Origin: Ruminiclostridium cellobioparum subsp. termitidis CT1112
GTDB taxonomy: Bacteria; Bacillota; Clostridia; Acetivibrionales; DSM-1351
Assembly: GCF_000350485.1 (NCBI RefSeq)
Contig: NZ_AORV01000031.1
Span: 124,001-188,000, forward strand
Direction: 5' to 3'
DNA length: 64,000 nucleotides
Shown: piece by piece, positions 25,572 to 35,303 of the stretch
Numbering within the stretch: the first letter of the stretch is position 1
Layout of the letters: the number at the start of each line of letters is the position of its first letter
Program-made: the position numbers and the translations under genes
The notes under the pieces: generated by a model
What the model was told of the DNA's origin: nothing
The model's database searches: none
The model's input: the letters and a program-made list of their open reading frames with translations, nothing else

Positions 25572-27026
25572 TCACCCCTGGGGGATTTCGAATGATATTT
25601 CGGTCCATTCTCCTTTTATACTATCAGCCTGGATTTTACCTTTGTGCTGTTCTATTATTTGCCTCGTAATGGCAAGCCCCAGCCCCGAACCCCCTGTATT
25701 TCTGTTTCTGGAAGGATCTGTCCTGTAAAAGCGGTCGAATATTTTTTCAAGTTCATTTTTATCAATGCCCATGCCGTTATCCTTGATTTTAACAACCAGA
25801 AAACCGTTTTGCTCTTCAAACACAATATTAAGGAGTTTGCGTTCTTTTTCCATGAATTTTAAGGAATTGCTTACAATATTCAGTATCACTCGCTTGATCT
25901 TCTGACTGTCCAGAAGAACTTTAAAGTCGGTGGGTACATTGCATTCCGAGGCCAGTTCAACCCCTTTGCCGTCAAGCTCCAGATGCAGCTCCTGCATACA
26001 ATTTTTATAAAATTCCAGTATATCTATATAATCCTTGTTAAAAGGTTCTTTTCCCAAATCAAGCTTGGAAAATAAAAATAAATCATCTATCATTGCATTC
26101 ATATCAACTGTCTTTGTATAAATAACATCCAGGTACCTGGACAGTTTTAGGGGATCGTTTGCAACACCGTCCCGTATTCCCTGGATATAACCCTTTATTG
26201 AGGTAATTGGTGTCTTCAGGTCATGTGTTATATCTGAAAAAAGCTGCTTTCTGCTTTCCTCCATCTGAAGCTGGCTGGTAATGGATTTTTTCAGTTCAGC
26301 CCTCATTATTTCATAAGACCGTATAACACTTCCTATTTCATTGTTGGAATTTGATTGCAGATGAAAGTCCAGATTTCCCCGGGCTATCTCTTTGGCACTG
26401 TTATCCAGCCTTTTCAGGGGAATGACGATATCCTTTGTTATTATCCACATTAAAGGCCCGATTATTATGGCGGCCAACAATATCAGCACAGCCAGAAGGA
26501 CATTATATCCGGGGCCGATAATTTTTCCAGTCTGTTTGAATACAAAGAAATAATCAAGTGAATCCATATCGTGAAAATCATATTTTAAAACAAAATACTC
26601 CTGTTTATTCCATGTAACATTGCTGTTGCTGATAGATAAATCATGCTTATCCGCATATCTTTCTTTTGCAGCTGCCTCAATTTGCCTGAATAGATTCTCA
26701 TCAGCAAGCTCTGTCCCATAAGCCCTGTACTTCTGATTGTTTTTTACCAGAAGGAAACCTTTAAACGGTTTTATCTGTTCTGCAAGATTTGCAGCAAAAC
26801 TGTCCTGTGCCAGAGTATCAGGATAATATTTCTCTGTATACCGCAAATCCACAACCACATCAACCACCCGGCTTACAGCCGACTCCCCGGTCTGGTCGCC
26901 TATGACCGACCTGGCTATTTGGCCCATGGTATGGGTAATAATGCCGACTCCGAACACAATGACAATAACCACGGTTATTATCAGCATTATCAAATATGTT
27001 AAAATCAGCTTAACCCTTAGAGACAT
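25572..27026 (-). CDS. Sensor histidine kinase
   Basis: 484 residues. Membrane segments near 8-31 and 180-203 enclose an extracytoplasmic region of about 145 residues. HAMP (about 200-255) precedes the H-box SDITHDLKTPITS (His near 275), N-box NSLKFM and glycine boxes DNGMGIDKN and GGSGLGLAI. It starts four bases after the permease stop and precedes its regulator by 64 bases. It presumably phosphorylates the OmpR-type protein encoded next. Confidence 0.94.
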   Translation of the reverse strand: MSLRVKLILTYLIMLIITVVIVIVFGVGIITHTMGQIARSVIGDQTGESAVSRVVDVVVDLRYTEKYYPDTLAQDSFAANLAEQIKPFKGFLLVKNNQKYRAYGTELADENLFRQIEAAAKERYADKHDLSISNSNVTWNKQEYFVLKYDFHDMDSLDYFFVFKQTGKIIGPGYNVLLAVLILLAAIIIGPLMWIITKDIVIPLKRLDNSAKEIARGNLDFHLQSNSNNEIGSVIRSYEIMRAELKKSITSQLQMEESRKQLFSDITHDLKTPITSIKGYIQGIRDGVANDPLKLSRYLDVIYTKTVDMNAMIDDLFLFSKLDLGKEPFNKDYIDILEFYKNCMQELHLELDGKGVELASECNVPTDFKVLLDSQKIKRVILNIVSNSLKFMEKERKLLNIVFEEQNGFLVVKIKDNGMGIDKNELEKIFDRFYRTDPSRNRNTGGSGLGLAITRQIIEQHKGKIQADSIKGEWTEISFEIPQG

Positions 27027-27030
27027 TTAT

Positions 27031-27777
27031 CTACACTTCTTTCCGTTCAAATATTGTCAAGCCGGCAACCGCAAATATGATACAATATGATAGCATGTAC
27101 AGAAAGGCAGGTAATGCCGCCGTCAAGCCGGCTCCGTTAATCAGCGGCTGATACCATCCGCTGAAACTTACAGGCAGAAATTGCCTGACAGAGGTCAAAA
27201 ACGTACCTGCCACACCCAGGACAAGCCAGATCAGCAGGTTCATGGCAATTGCCATGTTGGGGCTGCCTGTGGTCAATGTAAAAAATGATACAATCATCAG
27301 CACCGCCGTGAGGAAAATGAATGCTCCGAAATAGCTGACAAACAAGCTTCCGATGCCTGCAAAGGCCGCCGTACCGTTGATGACGATGCTGACCAGGAGA
27401 CCGGATATTCCCAGTGCCAATAGGCATGTGGCAGTCAGGGCCGCCCCGGCAAGTATTTTTCCTAAATATATTATACTTTTAGTAACAGGCAATGCAAACA
27501 GATTTTTTATTGTACCGTCCTTAAACTCAGCTGTGTAAAGCTCACTGCTGATATAAACAGTCAGAGCCGGCAGAATAAAGCCTGTGAGCAGTTCCAGGAT
27601 AAAAACCGGAAATCTGCCGGGTGCAACTATTTTAACTCCCGTATTATTTTCAATGACCAGGCTGGCGATGCCAATTGCCATTGCATATATAACAAAAAGT
27701 GCGATAATGACCTTTGTTTTTTTCTGATAAAGCAGCTTTTTGTACTCATCCACCGAAAAAGTAATCAGCTTGTTCAT
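27031..27777 (-). CDS. ABC-2 type transporter permease
   Basis: 248 residues from the ATG at 27777 (AAGGAGG seven bases upstream). Six hydrophobic helices are visible (near 20-40, 55-80, 100-125, 130-160, 165-190, 215-240), the layout of ABC-2 permeases such as NatB or bacteriocin self-protection exporters. EFKDGTIKNLFALPVTK is the conserved cytoplasmic loop after helix 2. It overlaps the ATPase gene by 32 bases and pairs with it. The substrate is unknown. Confidence 0.9.
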   Translation of the reverse strand: MNKLITFSVDEYKKLLYQKKTKVIIALFVIYAMAIGIASLVIENNTGVKIVAPGRFPVFILELLTGFILPALTVYISSELYTAEFKDGTIKNLFALPVTKSIIYLGKILAGAALTATCLLALGISGLLVSIVINGTAAFAGIGSLFVSYFGAFIFLTAVLMIVSFFTLTTGSPNMAIAMNLLIWLVLGVAGTFLTSVRQFLPVSFSGWYQPLINGAGLTAALPAFLYMLSYCIIFAVAGLTIFERKEV

Positions 27778-28504
27778 TTTCATTCCTCCTTCCCTTGGTT
27801 TTGGAAATCGTATCAAGATAGTACTTTTCAATAGTGGGGTAACTGCCCCTGATTTCTTCCACCGTGTCCGTTGTAAGCCATTTTCCGCTACTTATTATAC
27901 AAACCCCGGAGGTAATCCCCTCTATATCATGTATCAGATGGCTTGATATTATCATCCCCGTATTATATTTTTCAATGATTCTTTTAAACAATTGCACCAG
28001 CTGATCCCTGCCCTCTATATCCATTCCGGAAAAAGGTTCGTCCAGCAGTATCAGTTTTGGTTTTGTCAGCAATATCCTGGCCAGATAAATGCGCTGCTTC
28101 ATTCCCGTGGAAAAGGTTTTGATCCTGCTGTCCTTCCTGTCCGCAAGGCCGGTTACCGCCAGAACGGCATTGATATCCTCATCGGTGATATCAAAGTAAA
28201 GCTTCTGATACAGCTTCAGGTATTGATATGCCGTAAGATAAAGGTATGGCGAAGGATCCCCGATCATCATGCCTATTTCATTTTTTGTTGTCTGGGGATT
28301 ATCCGTAATTGAAATACCTTTATATGATACTCTGCCGGTGTCAACCGGAAAAAATCCCATCATTGCCTTCATTGCTGTAGTTTTCCCCGCACCGTTGGGG
28401 CCCAGAAGGGCAACAACCTCACCCTCTGAAACTGTGAGGTTCAGCCCTTCTATGCCGTGGTTCCCGGGATATTTCTTGGTCAAATTTTCAACTTCCAGTA
28501 ACAT
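27746..28504 (-). CDS. ABC transporter ATP-binding protein
   Basis: 252 residues from the ATG giving MLLEVENLTKKYPG; the frame is open further upstream, but those codons are repetitive. Walker A GPNGAGKTT, a Q-loop region, signature FSTGMKQR (Ser-Thr-Gly form), Walker B LILLDEPFSGMD, and the H-loop SSHL. It energises the ABC-2 permease encoded downstream. The signature is of the exporter (DrrA/CcmA-like) class. The start has only a weak GGATGG site. Confidence 0.92.
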   Translation of the reverse strand: MLLEVENLTKKYPGNHGIEGLNLTVSEGEVVALLGPNGAGKTTAMKAMMGFFPVDTGRVSYKGISITDNPQTTKNEIGMMIGDPSPYLYLTAYQYLKLYQKLYFDITDEDINAVLAVTGLADRKDSRIKTFSTGMKQRIYLARILLTKPKLILLDEPFSGMDIEGRDQLVQLFKRIIEKYNTGMIISSHLIHDIEGITSGVCIISSGKWLTTDTVEEIRGSYPTIEKYYLDTISKTKGRRNENEQADYFFGG

Positions 28505-28574
28505 GCCATCCCATCCCATCTTCCGAATATTATTCCCTGCTGCATTTCTGTCGCATACTATTTTTTGCTGCATA

Positions 28575-29549
28575 TTATTCTCTGCTGCATTTGAAATCTT
28601 CAGCATTTATGATCTCCACGTTTTTGCCGTCGGCATTGAACTTATCGGCACTGGTTTTGTTTATATCACTGACTGCTGCAGAACCCTGCAATGAAATATC
28701 ATGATATGTGCCCCCGGCATCATTGCCGGTGATGCTGATCCTGGCTTCAAAAGACTTGATCTGGTTATCCTGGTCAACATTCACTTTTATAACAAGAGCT
28801 GCTAACTTGACATTTTCTTTTAAAGCAGGTACTAAATTATTGTCAATATCAAGATAGTCCTTGAGGAAGGGAAGCTTTTCAGCCAGCAATTGCTTGCGTA
28901 CCTGGTCCAATTCAGTTCTGTCACTGCTGTCTTGATCAATTCCTTTGTTCCCGACTGCCACTGCCGTTAATAAATTCAAGGGCATAGGAATTTCATTCTG
29001 ATCCAGATCCATTGTAAGGGTCTTTGATCCGTCAGGGTTACGTGTTAATGCAATCTGAGACTTTAGATCCCCGGCAAGGTAGTCTATAAGCTTTTCTTCG
29101 GCGGTTCCCATTCCGTGGTCACCTGCATAGTCATAGTCCTCTTTGTTGTATTCCATATTTTTGCCGTATTTGCCATGTTCCGCATTGACCAGCTTGTAAT
29201 ATTTATTGTTTGTTTCATCAGACAGGTATACTTCTTCACCGTTTTGGAAGAAGGAAAGGTCCTGCTGCCTGCCCTTCAAACTGATCTGAACATTTCCGCT
29301 GCTTTCCTTACTCTCATGGTCGGCTTTTACTCTGCCGTTCAATTCGGTGATTATCTTTCCGTTGTCGGAAATTCGAAATGTACCGTCAACCGAAGCACTG
29401 GTCAGAATTTCTTTTCCTCTTGAATCCTTCATTATTTGCTTCAGCGTCTCATAACCCTCATTTCCGGTGCCGGCTGCAAATGCCGTGGCGGTGAATACCG
29501 TAACTGCCGCCATCACCAGGAGCCCAAGCTTTAATTTCCTGTTTTTCAT
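28575..29549 (-). CDS. Exported protein of the ABC/two-component operon
   Basis: 324 residues from the ATG at 29549 (GGAGAG seven bases upstream). A signal peptide of about 25 residues ends at TAFAA. The mature part is acidic and beta-rich with alternating Lys/Asp (ISLKGRQQDLSFF, YLSDETNNKYYKLV, SKTLTMDLDQNEIPM), resembling LolA-like or DUF6612-type outer-surface proteins by eye only. It has no Cys lipobox. Being first in the operon, it could be the sensor input, the substrate-handling part or the target of the exporter. Confidence 0.8.
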   Translation of the reverse strand: MKNRKLKLGLLVMAAVTVFTATAFAAGTGNEGYETLKQIMKDSRGKEILTSASVDGTFRISDNGKIITELNGRVKADHESKESSGNVQISLKGRQQDLSFFQNGEEVYLSDETNNKYYKLVNAEHGKYGKNMEYNKEDYDYAGDHGMGTAEEKLIDYLAGDLKSQIALTRNPDGSKTLTMDLDQNEIPMPLNLLTAVAVGNKGIDQDSSDRTELDQVRKQLLAEKLPFLKDYLDIDNNLVPALKENVKLAALVIKVNVDQDNQIKSFEARISITGNDAGGTYHDISLQGSAAVSDINKTSADKFNADGKNVEIINAEDFKCSRE

Positions 29550-29715
29550 CTTCAATCTCTCCAATCAATAATTTTTATAGCTCGTCATGGTCAAACAATA
29601 AAACTTTGTTTTATCTGACCATACCTTATCGCTACAATTTGATTATAGAGAGTAAGAATAAAACTCCTCGAAAGAAATTCTAAAATTTTTCTAAAATATT
29701 TCAGGCAATAAACAA

Positions 29716-29742
29716 GAGCCTGCATTTTAATAGTGCAGGCTC
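29716..29742 (-). terminator. Terminator after yabG
   Basis: Perfect 9-bp arms GAGCCTGCA / TGCAGGCTC with a 9-base loop, then TTGTTTATT on the minus strand. Confidence 0.75.
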
Positions 29743-29765
29743 CCTGATGAATAAACCTTAACTTT

Positions 29766-30575
29766 TTATTTGTATTGTCCTCTGGTCTGTGTTCCTCCGA
29801 TGCCGTTGCTGCCCGTAATTGTCAGGGCCACTACCGACTTGGGCTCCAGAACTGTGGAATTCTCTGTTATAGACACCTTCTGCGCAACAATTGCAGGGTC
29901 CAGAGCGTTGATCAAAACCCTTTTGGGTGAACTTGCAAAGTTTGCTCCCGCATCCATTATGGCTTCAAAATAAGACTGGCAGGCACCTGCAAAAATACAA
30001 AGCCTATCCGGGTCGGGTTCATACTCTCTTGCTATCTGGACTGACTGAATAAAGTACGATGAATTGGCATAGCTTTCCAGTGACTTGTAATTCTTGGCGT
30101 TCTTTTTCAAACCGTCATGCCCTGTAAGCACCAGCACATTGGGCCTATAAGCCCTCAAATACTGTTTTACCACCGAAGGCTGCTTATCCTCGCTTACCCA
30201 TTTTCCATAACAGGTAATCCTGCTTTGTCTGTAAAAGTCCATACATTGGTTCATAAAATCCTGAGCCGAATCAATATGAAGAATCCTTCCCGGTCTCCTT
30301 TTCAATCTGGTCAAAAAGCCCCTGTTAGATGGGCCGCAGCATTCTATACTTCTTTTTATCAAATAAAGCTCATTATATGCTCTTGTATATGCAGCTCTGG
30401 CATCCTGTTTTTCCAGGTCATCAGCTTTTGAATCTGCTTCTATACGGGAGGAAAGCCCCCGTAAAACATAGCAGTCAGATCCATCGCAATCTGGAATTAT
30501 GTTTACTACTCTAAAAAGAAGATCTCCACCGTAAGACCTTCTTGTAACAATATCTCCAACTTGAAATTTAGTCAA
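29766..30575 (-). CDS. yabG: Sporulation-specific protease YabG
   Basis: About 269 residues. GGAGTGA is placed best for the TTG at 30575, giving MTKFQVGDIV, rather than the GTG at 30584. VGDIVTRRSYGGD, the VLTGHDG motif (His), and CIFAGACQSYFEAIMDAGANFASSP (Cys) are the family hallmarks; YabG is a cysteine protease that processes spore coat and cortex-related proteins. Full length. Transcribed alone, ending at a terminator. It is good evidence for an endospore former. Confidence 0.94.
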   Translation of the reverse strand: MTKFQVGDIVTRRSYGGDLLFRVVNIIPDCDGSDCYVLRGLSSRIEADSKADDLEKQDARAAYTRAYNELYLIKRSIECCGPSNRGFLTRLKRRPGRILHIDSAQDFMNQCMDFYRQSRITCYGKWVSEDKQPSVVKQYLRAYRPNVLVLTGHDGLKKNAKNYKSLESYANSSYFIQSVQIAREYEPDPDRLCIFAGACQSYFEAIMDAGANFASSPKRVLINALDPAIVAQKVSITENSTVLEPKSVVALTITGSNGIGGTQTRGQYK

Positions 30576-30742
30576 AAAAATCACTCCAAAATTAACTTTT
30601 TATTGCATAATATGCAACCGGAAGTGATTTTGGGACTAAATGCAGTACAAAAATATACTGTTTTGGAACACAAATATTATATTATAAACTAATAAACGTA
30701 TTGTACATTGTTAATAGAGGGTAATATGACCTTCGGCGTTAT

Positions 30743-32170
30743 TTAAGCAGTTGAACAAAACATCCCCAAATACTCAATGGCAGGATACAGCCTTGAGGCG
30801 GTAATTTTAAGCCGGAACCGGCCGGCAGTTATGGCACCGAACCGGCAAATCCGTTTATAGCCAACAACTGTGCCTGTATATATCTGCTTCCACGCACCTT
30901 CAAATTGGGCCTCCAGGACAAAAGCTTCTATATGCTGGCCGCTGGTTTCTATGTTCTCCATTATTACTATTGTATCAACAGTTTGTTTGGAAGAAAGCTC
31001 GATCTCAATTTGGGCTGTTTCCGTTCCGCTCCTGGGGCGCCAGTAAGTGCCGGAATTACAGTCCAGGATATTCGAGACGTAATGTTTTTCATCCAGAGTT
31101 TCCGAGGCGGCAGCTCTGGCATCGTATGCCAGGTTATTTTCAAATGCCTTCCTTACAAGCCGTCCCAGCTCTTTCAGCACCGAACTGTCATTTTCATTGA
31201 TCAGCCCTCTCCTGTCGGGCGGTATATTCAGAAGGAAGTTGGCATTTCCGCCCACTGAATTGCAGTATATATCCATCAGTTCCCCCGGGGTTTTTACCTC
31301 ATGGTCTTCATTCCTATGGTAGAACCAGCCGGGCCGTATGGAGGTATTTACTTCGGCGGGATACCATATAAGCTTTTCCGCATTTTTTATGGCATCCCGG
31401 CTTCCCAGATCCTCTTCGGTCGAATCAATACGCTTTGCAAACTCCCCGTCATCCTTTTTCTGTGATTTTGCCGCTATTTTTTCGGCATCCTGCAGGTAAG
31501 CCGGCACAACACTCCATTCCGATTTCCGGCAATGCCCGGCTTCATTTCCGCACCATCTGACATCGGGCCCGCACACCGAAATTACGGAATTGGGCTGCAG
31601 CTCTCTTATCAATGAGTAATATGCATCCCAATCGTAAACCTGTCTCTTACCGTTGGGACCTTCACCGCAGGCGCCGTCAAACCATACGCAAAAAATATCT
31701 CCGTATTCTGTCAGCAGCTCTCTGAGCTGGTTTTTGAAATATTCATTATATACGGGTGAATCACCATATGTCTTTTCATGCCTGTCCCAGGGCGACAGGT
31801 AGATTCCGAATTTTAATCCGGCTCTTTTACAAGCCTCCGAAACCTCTCTCACCACATCGCCCTTTCCGTTTTTCCAGAGACTTTTTAATACCGAGTGCTC
31901 AGTAAATTTACTCGGCCAGAGACAAAAGCCGTCATGGTGCTTACAGGTTAATATGAGCCCCGTCATTCCGGCACTTTTACATACCTCAACCCACTGGCCG
32001 GCATCAAACTGTGTAGGATTGAAAACTTCAGGGCTCTCGTCTCCCATGCCCCATTCCCTGCCGGTAAAGGTATTTACCGTAAAATGTATAAAAGCGTAAA
32101 ACTCCATTCTCTGCCAGGCCAGCTGGCGCTTTGAAGGTATACTGCCTGCTGCGTTTTCTATTATATCCAT
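30743..32170 (-). CDS. GH29 alpha-L-fucosidase
   Basis: 475 residues without a signal peptide, hence cytosolic. The catalytic barrel (1-345) carries MEFYAFIHFTVNTF, LTCKHHDGFCLW and the nucleophile Asp near 164 in VWFDGACGEGPNGK, the form seen in GH29 alpha-1,3/4-fucosidases. A C-terminal domain (about 350-475; SGTYWRPRSG, IVIMENIETSGQ) resembles an F5/8-type discoidin module. It removes terminal fucose from imported oligosaccharides. It is downstream of the GH112 gene by 18 bases, in one operon. Confidence 0.92.
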   Translation of the reverse strand: MDIIENAAGSIPSKRQLAWQRMEFYAFIHFTVNTFTGREWGMGDESPEVFNPTQFDAGQWVEVCKSAGMTGLILTCKHHDGFCLWPSKFTEHSVLKSLWKNGKGDVVREVSEACKRAGLKFGIYLSPWDRHEKTYGDSPVYNEYFKNQLRELLTEYGDIFCVWFDGACGEGPNGKRQVYDWDAYYSLIRELQPNSVISVCGPDVRWCGNEAGHCRKSEWSVVPAYLQDAEKIAAKSQKKDDGEFAKRIDSTEEDLGSRDAIKNAEKLIWYPAEVNTSIRPGWFYHRNEDHEVKTPGELMDIYCNSVGGNANFLLNIPPDRRGLINENDSSVLKELGRLVRKAFENNLAYDARAAASETLDEKHYVSNILDCNSGTYWRPRSGTETAQIEIELSSKQTVDTIVIMENIETSGQHIEAFVLEAQFEGAWKQIYTGTVVGYKRICRFGAITAGRFRLKITASRLYPAIEYLGMFCSTA

Positions 32171-32188
32171 AATGGCACCGGTCTCCTT

Positions 32189-34348
32189 TTATATTTCAAA
32201 CCATTTGCACTCCAAAGGAGCCAACTCAACAATATGTTTTTCACCGTCAGCTTTCAGAATGGTTGTTTTCTGCCTTTCAAAGCTGCTGTTTGCAGCGGCA
32301 TAACAGCCTGCGCCAGGATATGCGGCACATTCAACCTCAGAATTTTCACTGAACCAGATCTGCATTTCGGCTTCCCTGCCGGCCGACCAGAATATTGCTC
32401 TGTACAGCATCCTGGTATTCTGCATGCTGAAAGGCAGTCCGGCCATATAAACCGCTCTGCCCCTGCCGTAGGCATTAACCGCCAGTGAACAGCTTAAATT
32501 ATTTACATCGAGGATTTCCGCAGACTCACAGTACTTGTAAATAGAATTCATCCCTTCTCCGTAATCCATCGGCTCTCTGACATCGGCAGTTATGAAATGG
32601 CTGTCATTAATACTGAAAGAAGGCTTGTTACTGTTTACAGAAAAGCCTGCCTCCTTTTGAACTCCCAGTACGTCGGACAGTTGAAAAAATGCTCCGTTAT
32701 ATTCACAGGCGGTGGGTTCCCCCACTCCGATAAAACCTCCGCCGCCGTACACCCATTCCCGGACAGCCGAAACAATCTTTTCGTCCTTCCAGTGCTCGCC
32801 GCCCGACCAGGCGGTCCCGGCGTCTCCTGCATTAATAATGACCCCTGTATCTCTGGATATTCCATTATTTCTGATATCGTCAAAGCTTATGAACTCAACT
32901 TCAAAAGGCAGGCCGGACAGAGCTTCAAGTATCCCGAGATATGAATAACATCTCTGGTTCCAGAGGGAATGGGCCACCTGATGTGTCATCCAGGACCTGC
33001 AGACTCCCCATGCATTGAGAACGGCAACTTTAAATTTTGCACTGTAGGGTTTTGTGCCTTTTGTCCTGTCATGTATTGCTCTGAATTCATCACACACGTC
33101 TGCTATATGGTCAACGAAATCCTTAAATCCGGCAACCAGGCTTAAATATCCCCCATAGCCCATTCTGTTGGTGGGTTTTCTCAGAAGTGCCCTTCTGGAC
33201 TTTCTCCACACCTCCAGCGACTCTTTGACGGGATCTCCTCCTTCATGAAAAACATCGGGGAAAAAGTAGGGATAAAACCTTGCTTCAGTAGCTTTTACAG
33301 GGATATCCGAAATCATCCTGGTAGTGACACCGTCTCCGGCCGCCCCGACGACGGCATCCAGCCCGATTTCACCGAAGTATTTGCCGTAGGGCTCTGTTCC
33401 GGCCCAATGGTCCCCAAGGAACATAATCGCTTTCTTTCCGGCTTTGTGAACCATATCTACACACTCTTTGGCAAAGCCCGCAATAAACCGCTGGTTAAAG
33501 TCCATCCAGTCTAGATATTTCCTGTCAGGCACCTTAAAGGGAGAATTGTAATAGCCCTTATCCGCAAAATCCTCAGGCATCAGCCTGTAGCCGTATTCCT
33601 TTTCAAACTGTTGGATTGCCAGGGGACTCACACAGCTCAGATATCCAAACCAGTCAACCTGCCGTTCCTTTCCATTTTCATTATAAATCAGGTCAAAATT
33701 GTAGAAAAAAGTAGTAAATCTTACTATGCCGGTTTGAGAATGGGCTTCCAGCCAGTGCTCCAACACTTCCAGCAAATGCTTTCTGGCCTGCGGATGTCTG
33801 GGATCCACAGGAAGCCTGTGTTCCTCCTTCCAGTTATTTGTCTTGTGATTGTACATGGAAACGGGTTCCCAGATTTGATATGCAAGAAATGTTACGGTAT
33901 ACTTATGCCATTTAATCGCATCTGCCAGGATCACCTTTCCGGTGTTTGAATCAAAAAGCCATTTGGTATTGTCAACCGTCTCACCGGTGGTACGGTCTGT
34001 AACTTCCCACCAGTCGGCAGGCTTATGCAAGGTATCAATTTCAAACTGCTCCCTGTAATAGCCTTTCATTATATCGATTTCTATTCTATTCTCAAAGGCA
34101 ATAACAGCCTGGGACATGAGGTAGATTTGCTGCAGGCATTCCCTGTTGGCTTTTGCCCACTCATTGTCTTCTCTTATCAGACACAGCGTAGAATAGACAT
34201 CAAAACCCATACCGACGATTTCAGTTGATAGCTGTGTACCGTCACTGTCCCTGACAGCATCTATCCCCCACTTTTGTGCCAGCTGAAGAATTTCCCTCTC
34301 CATACCCTTCTCAGCCGGCAGGGTAACTCTTCCTGAACTTTTAGTCAT
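32189..34348 (-). CDS. GH112 beta-galactoside phosphorylase
   Basis: 719 residues, cytosolic. The start MTKSSGRVTLPAEKG and Asp313 in FLGDHWAGTEP match the GH112 family; the general acid of the characterised lacto-N-biose phosphorylase is also Asp313 (from memory). Family reactions split galactosyl-beta-1,3-HexNAc (GNB/LNB) or galactosyl-beta-1,4-rhamnose with phosphate, giving Gal-1-phosphate. Which of these applies is not decidable here: a fucosidase neighbour fits host glycans, but pectin is possible. GGGGGATGCACT precedes the ATG. It is in one operon with the transporter genes upstream. Confidence 0.92.
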   Translation of the reverse strand: MTKSSGRVTLPAEKGMEREILQLAQKWGIDAVRDSDGTQLSTEIVGMGFDVYSTLCLIREDNEWAKANRECLQQIYLMSQAVIAFENRIEIDIMKGYYREQFEIDTLHKPADWWEVTDRTTGETVDNTKWLFDSNTGKVILADAIKWHKYTVTFLAYQIWEPVSMYNHKTNNWKEEHRLPVDPRHPQARKHLLEVLEHWLEAHSQTGIVRFTTFFYNFDLIYNENGKERQVDWFGYLSCVSPLAIQQFEKEYGYRLMPEDFADKGYYNSPFKVPDRKYLDWMDFNQRFIAGFAKECVDMVHKAGKKAIMFLGDHWAGTEPYGKYFGEIGLDAVVGAAGDGVTTRMISDIPVKATEARFYPYFFPDVFHEGGDPVKESLEVWRKSRRALLRKPTNRMGYGGYLSLVAGFKDFVDHIADVCDEFRAIHDRTKGTKPYSAKFKVAVLNAWGVCRSWMTHQVAHSLWNQRCYSYLGILEALSGLPFEVEFISFDDIRNNGISRDTGVIINAGDAGTAWSGGEHWKDEKIVSAVREWVYGGGGFIGVGEPTACEYNGAFFQLSDVLGVQKEAGFSVNSNKPSFSINDSHFITADVREPMDYGEGMNSIYKYCESAEILDVNNLSCSLAVNAYGRGRAVYMAGLPFSMQNTRMLYRAIFWSAGREAEMQIWFSENSEVECAAYPGAGCYAAANSSFERQKTTILKADGEKHIVELAPLECKWFEI

Positions 34349-34438
34349 AGTGCATCCCCCATACCTTTATTTATGATTAAGTTGATAATATTCGTTCATA
34401 ATATTCATTGATAATATTTATTTTCAAACGAACTGTCC

Positions 34439-35284
34439 TTATCCTTTGAGCCCGCCAAGCTGCATACCCTTTGTCAGTTTGTCCTGAGTGAGCACGAATA
34501 CTATTATCGTGGGCACAAGAACTATTACAAGTCCTGCAAACAGCGCGCCCCAATCCGTCGCATAGCGCTGCACCTCCATGAGGTTTGCAAGGCCTATGGG
34601 CAAGGTTTTTTTAGTGTCGGTGGATATTAAGGTCAATGCCAGCGGAAACTCATTCCAGAAGGCGAAAAAGCTGAATATCGTAACCGTTATGATCCCCGGC
34701 TTTGCAAGCGGTACAATGATTCTGATGAAGGCCCCGGCATAGCCGCACCCGTCAATCATCGCGGAGTTTTCATAATCTTTCGGTATGCCCTTCATGAAGC
34801 TTATGAGCAGATATATGGAAAAAGGAAGCTGTGACACCGCATATACCAGGGAAAGCCAGAAACGGTTGTCATTCATATGCAGCCTGGTCATAAGCAAAAA
34901 CAGAGGTATTATTATAAAGGTTATCTGTATGAAAATGCCTCCCATATATATGTTTTTAATAAATTTTCTGAAAGGAAACTCATATCTTGCCAGCGCATAT
35001 GCCGAGGATACCGCCATAGTTACCAGCAGGATTATGGAACCCGCCGTGACTAAAACTGAATTGATTGAATAGCTTCCAATGTTCGCTTTTGTAAATGCCG
35101 ACACGTAATTGCCTATATTTACAGATTTGGGCAAAACCCATGGGTTGCCGAGTATTTCGGTATTTGTCTTGAATGATGTCAAAATAGTCCAGAGCAGCGG
35201 ATATACGACCATTATTGTATTTACCAATAAAACAACTCTGAATAAAATTCCAATTATTTTATCAAATATTCTATTGCTTTTCAT
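34439..35284 (-). CDS. Sugar ABC transporter permease (MalG/CUT1-like)
   Basis: 281 residues, six membrane helices. The C-terminal inner-membrane EAA loop is seen in PKDYENSAMIDGCGYAGAFIRIIVPLAKPG, and the protein ends LTKGMQLGGLKG, typical of the second CUT1 permease. It works with the preceding permease, the lipoprotein binding protein and an ATPase encoded elsewhere (probably a shared MsmK-type). The start is 19 bases after the neighbour's stop. Confidence 0.94.
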   Translation of the reverse strand: MKSNRIFDKIIGILFRVVLLVNTIMVVYPLLWTILTSFKTNTEILGNPWVLPKSVNIGNYVSAFTKANIGSYSINSVLVTAGSIILLVTMAVSSAYALARYEFPFRKFIKNIYMGGIFIQITFIIIPLFLLMTRLHMNDNRFWLSLVYAVSQLPFSIYLLISFMKGIPKDYENSAMIDGCGYAGAFIRIIVPLAKPGIITVTIFSFFAFWNEFPLALTLISTDTKKTLPIGLANLMEVQRYATDWGALFAGLVIVLVPTIIVFVLTQDKLTKGMQLGGLKG

Positions 35285-35303
35285 AACTTCACCTCAACTG
35301 TTA

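Noticed and set aside
30743-32170. Secreted fucosidase
   Set aside because: The N-terminus MDIIENAAGSIPSK has no signal peptide.
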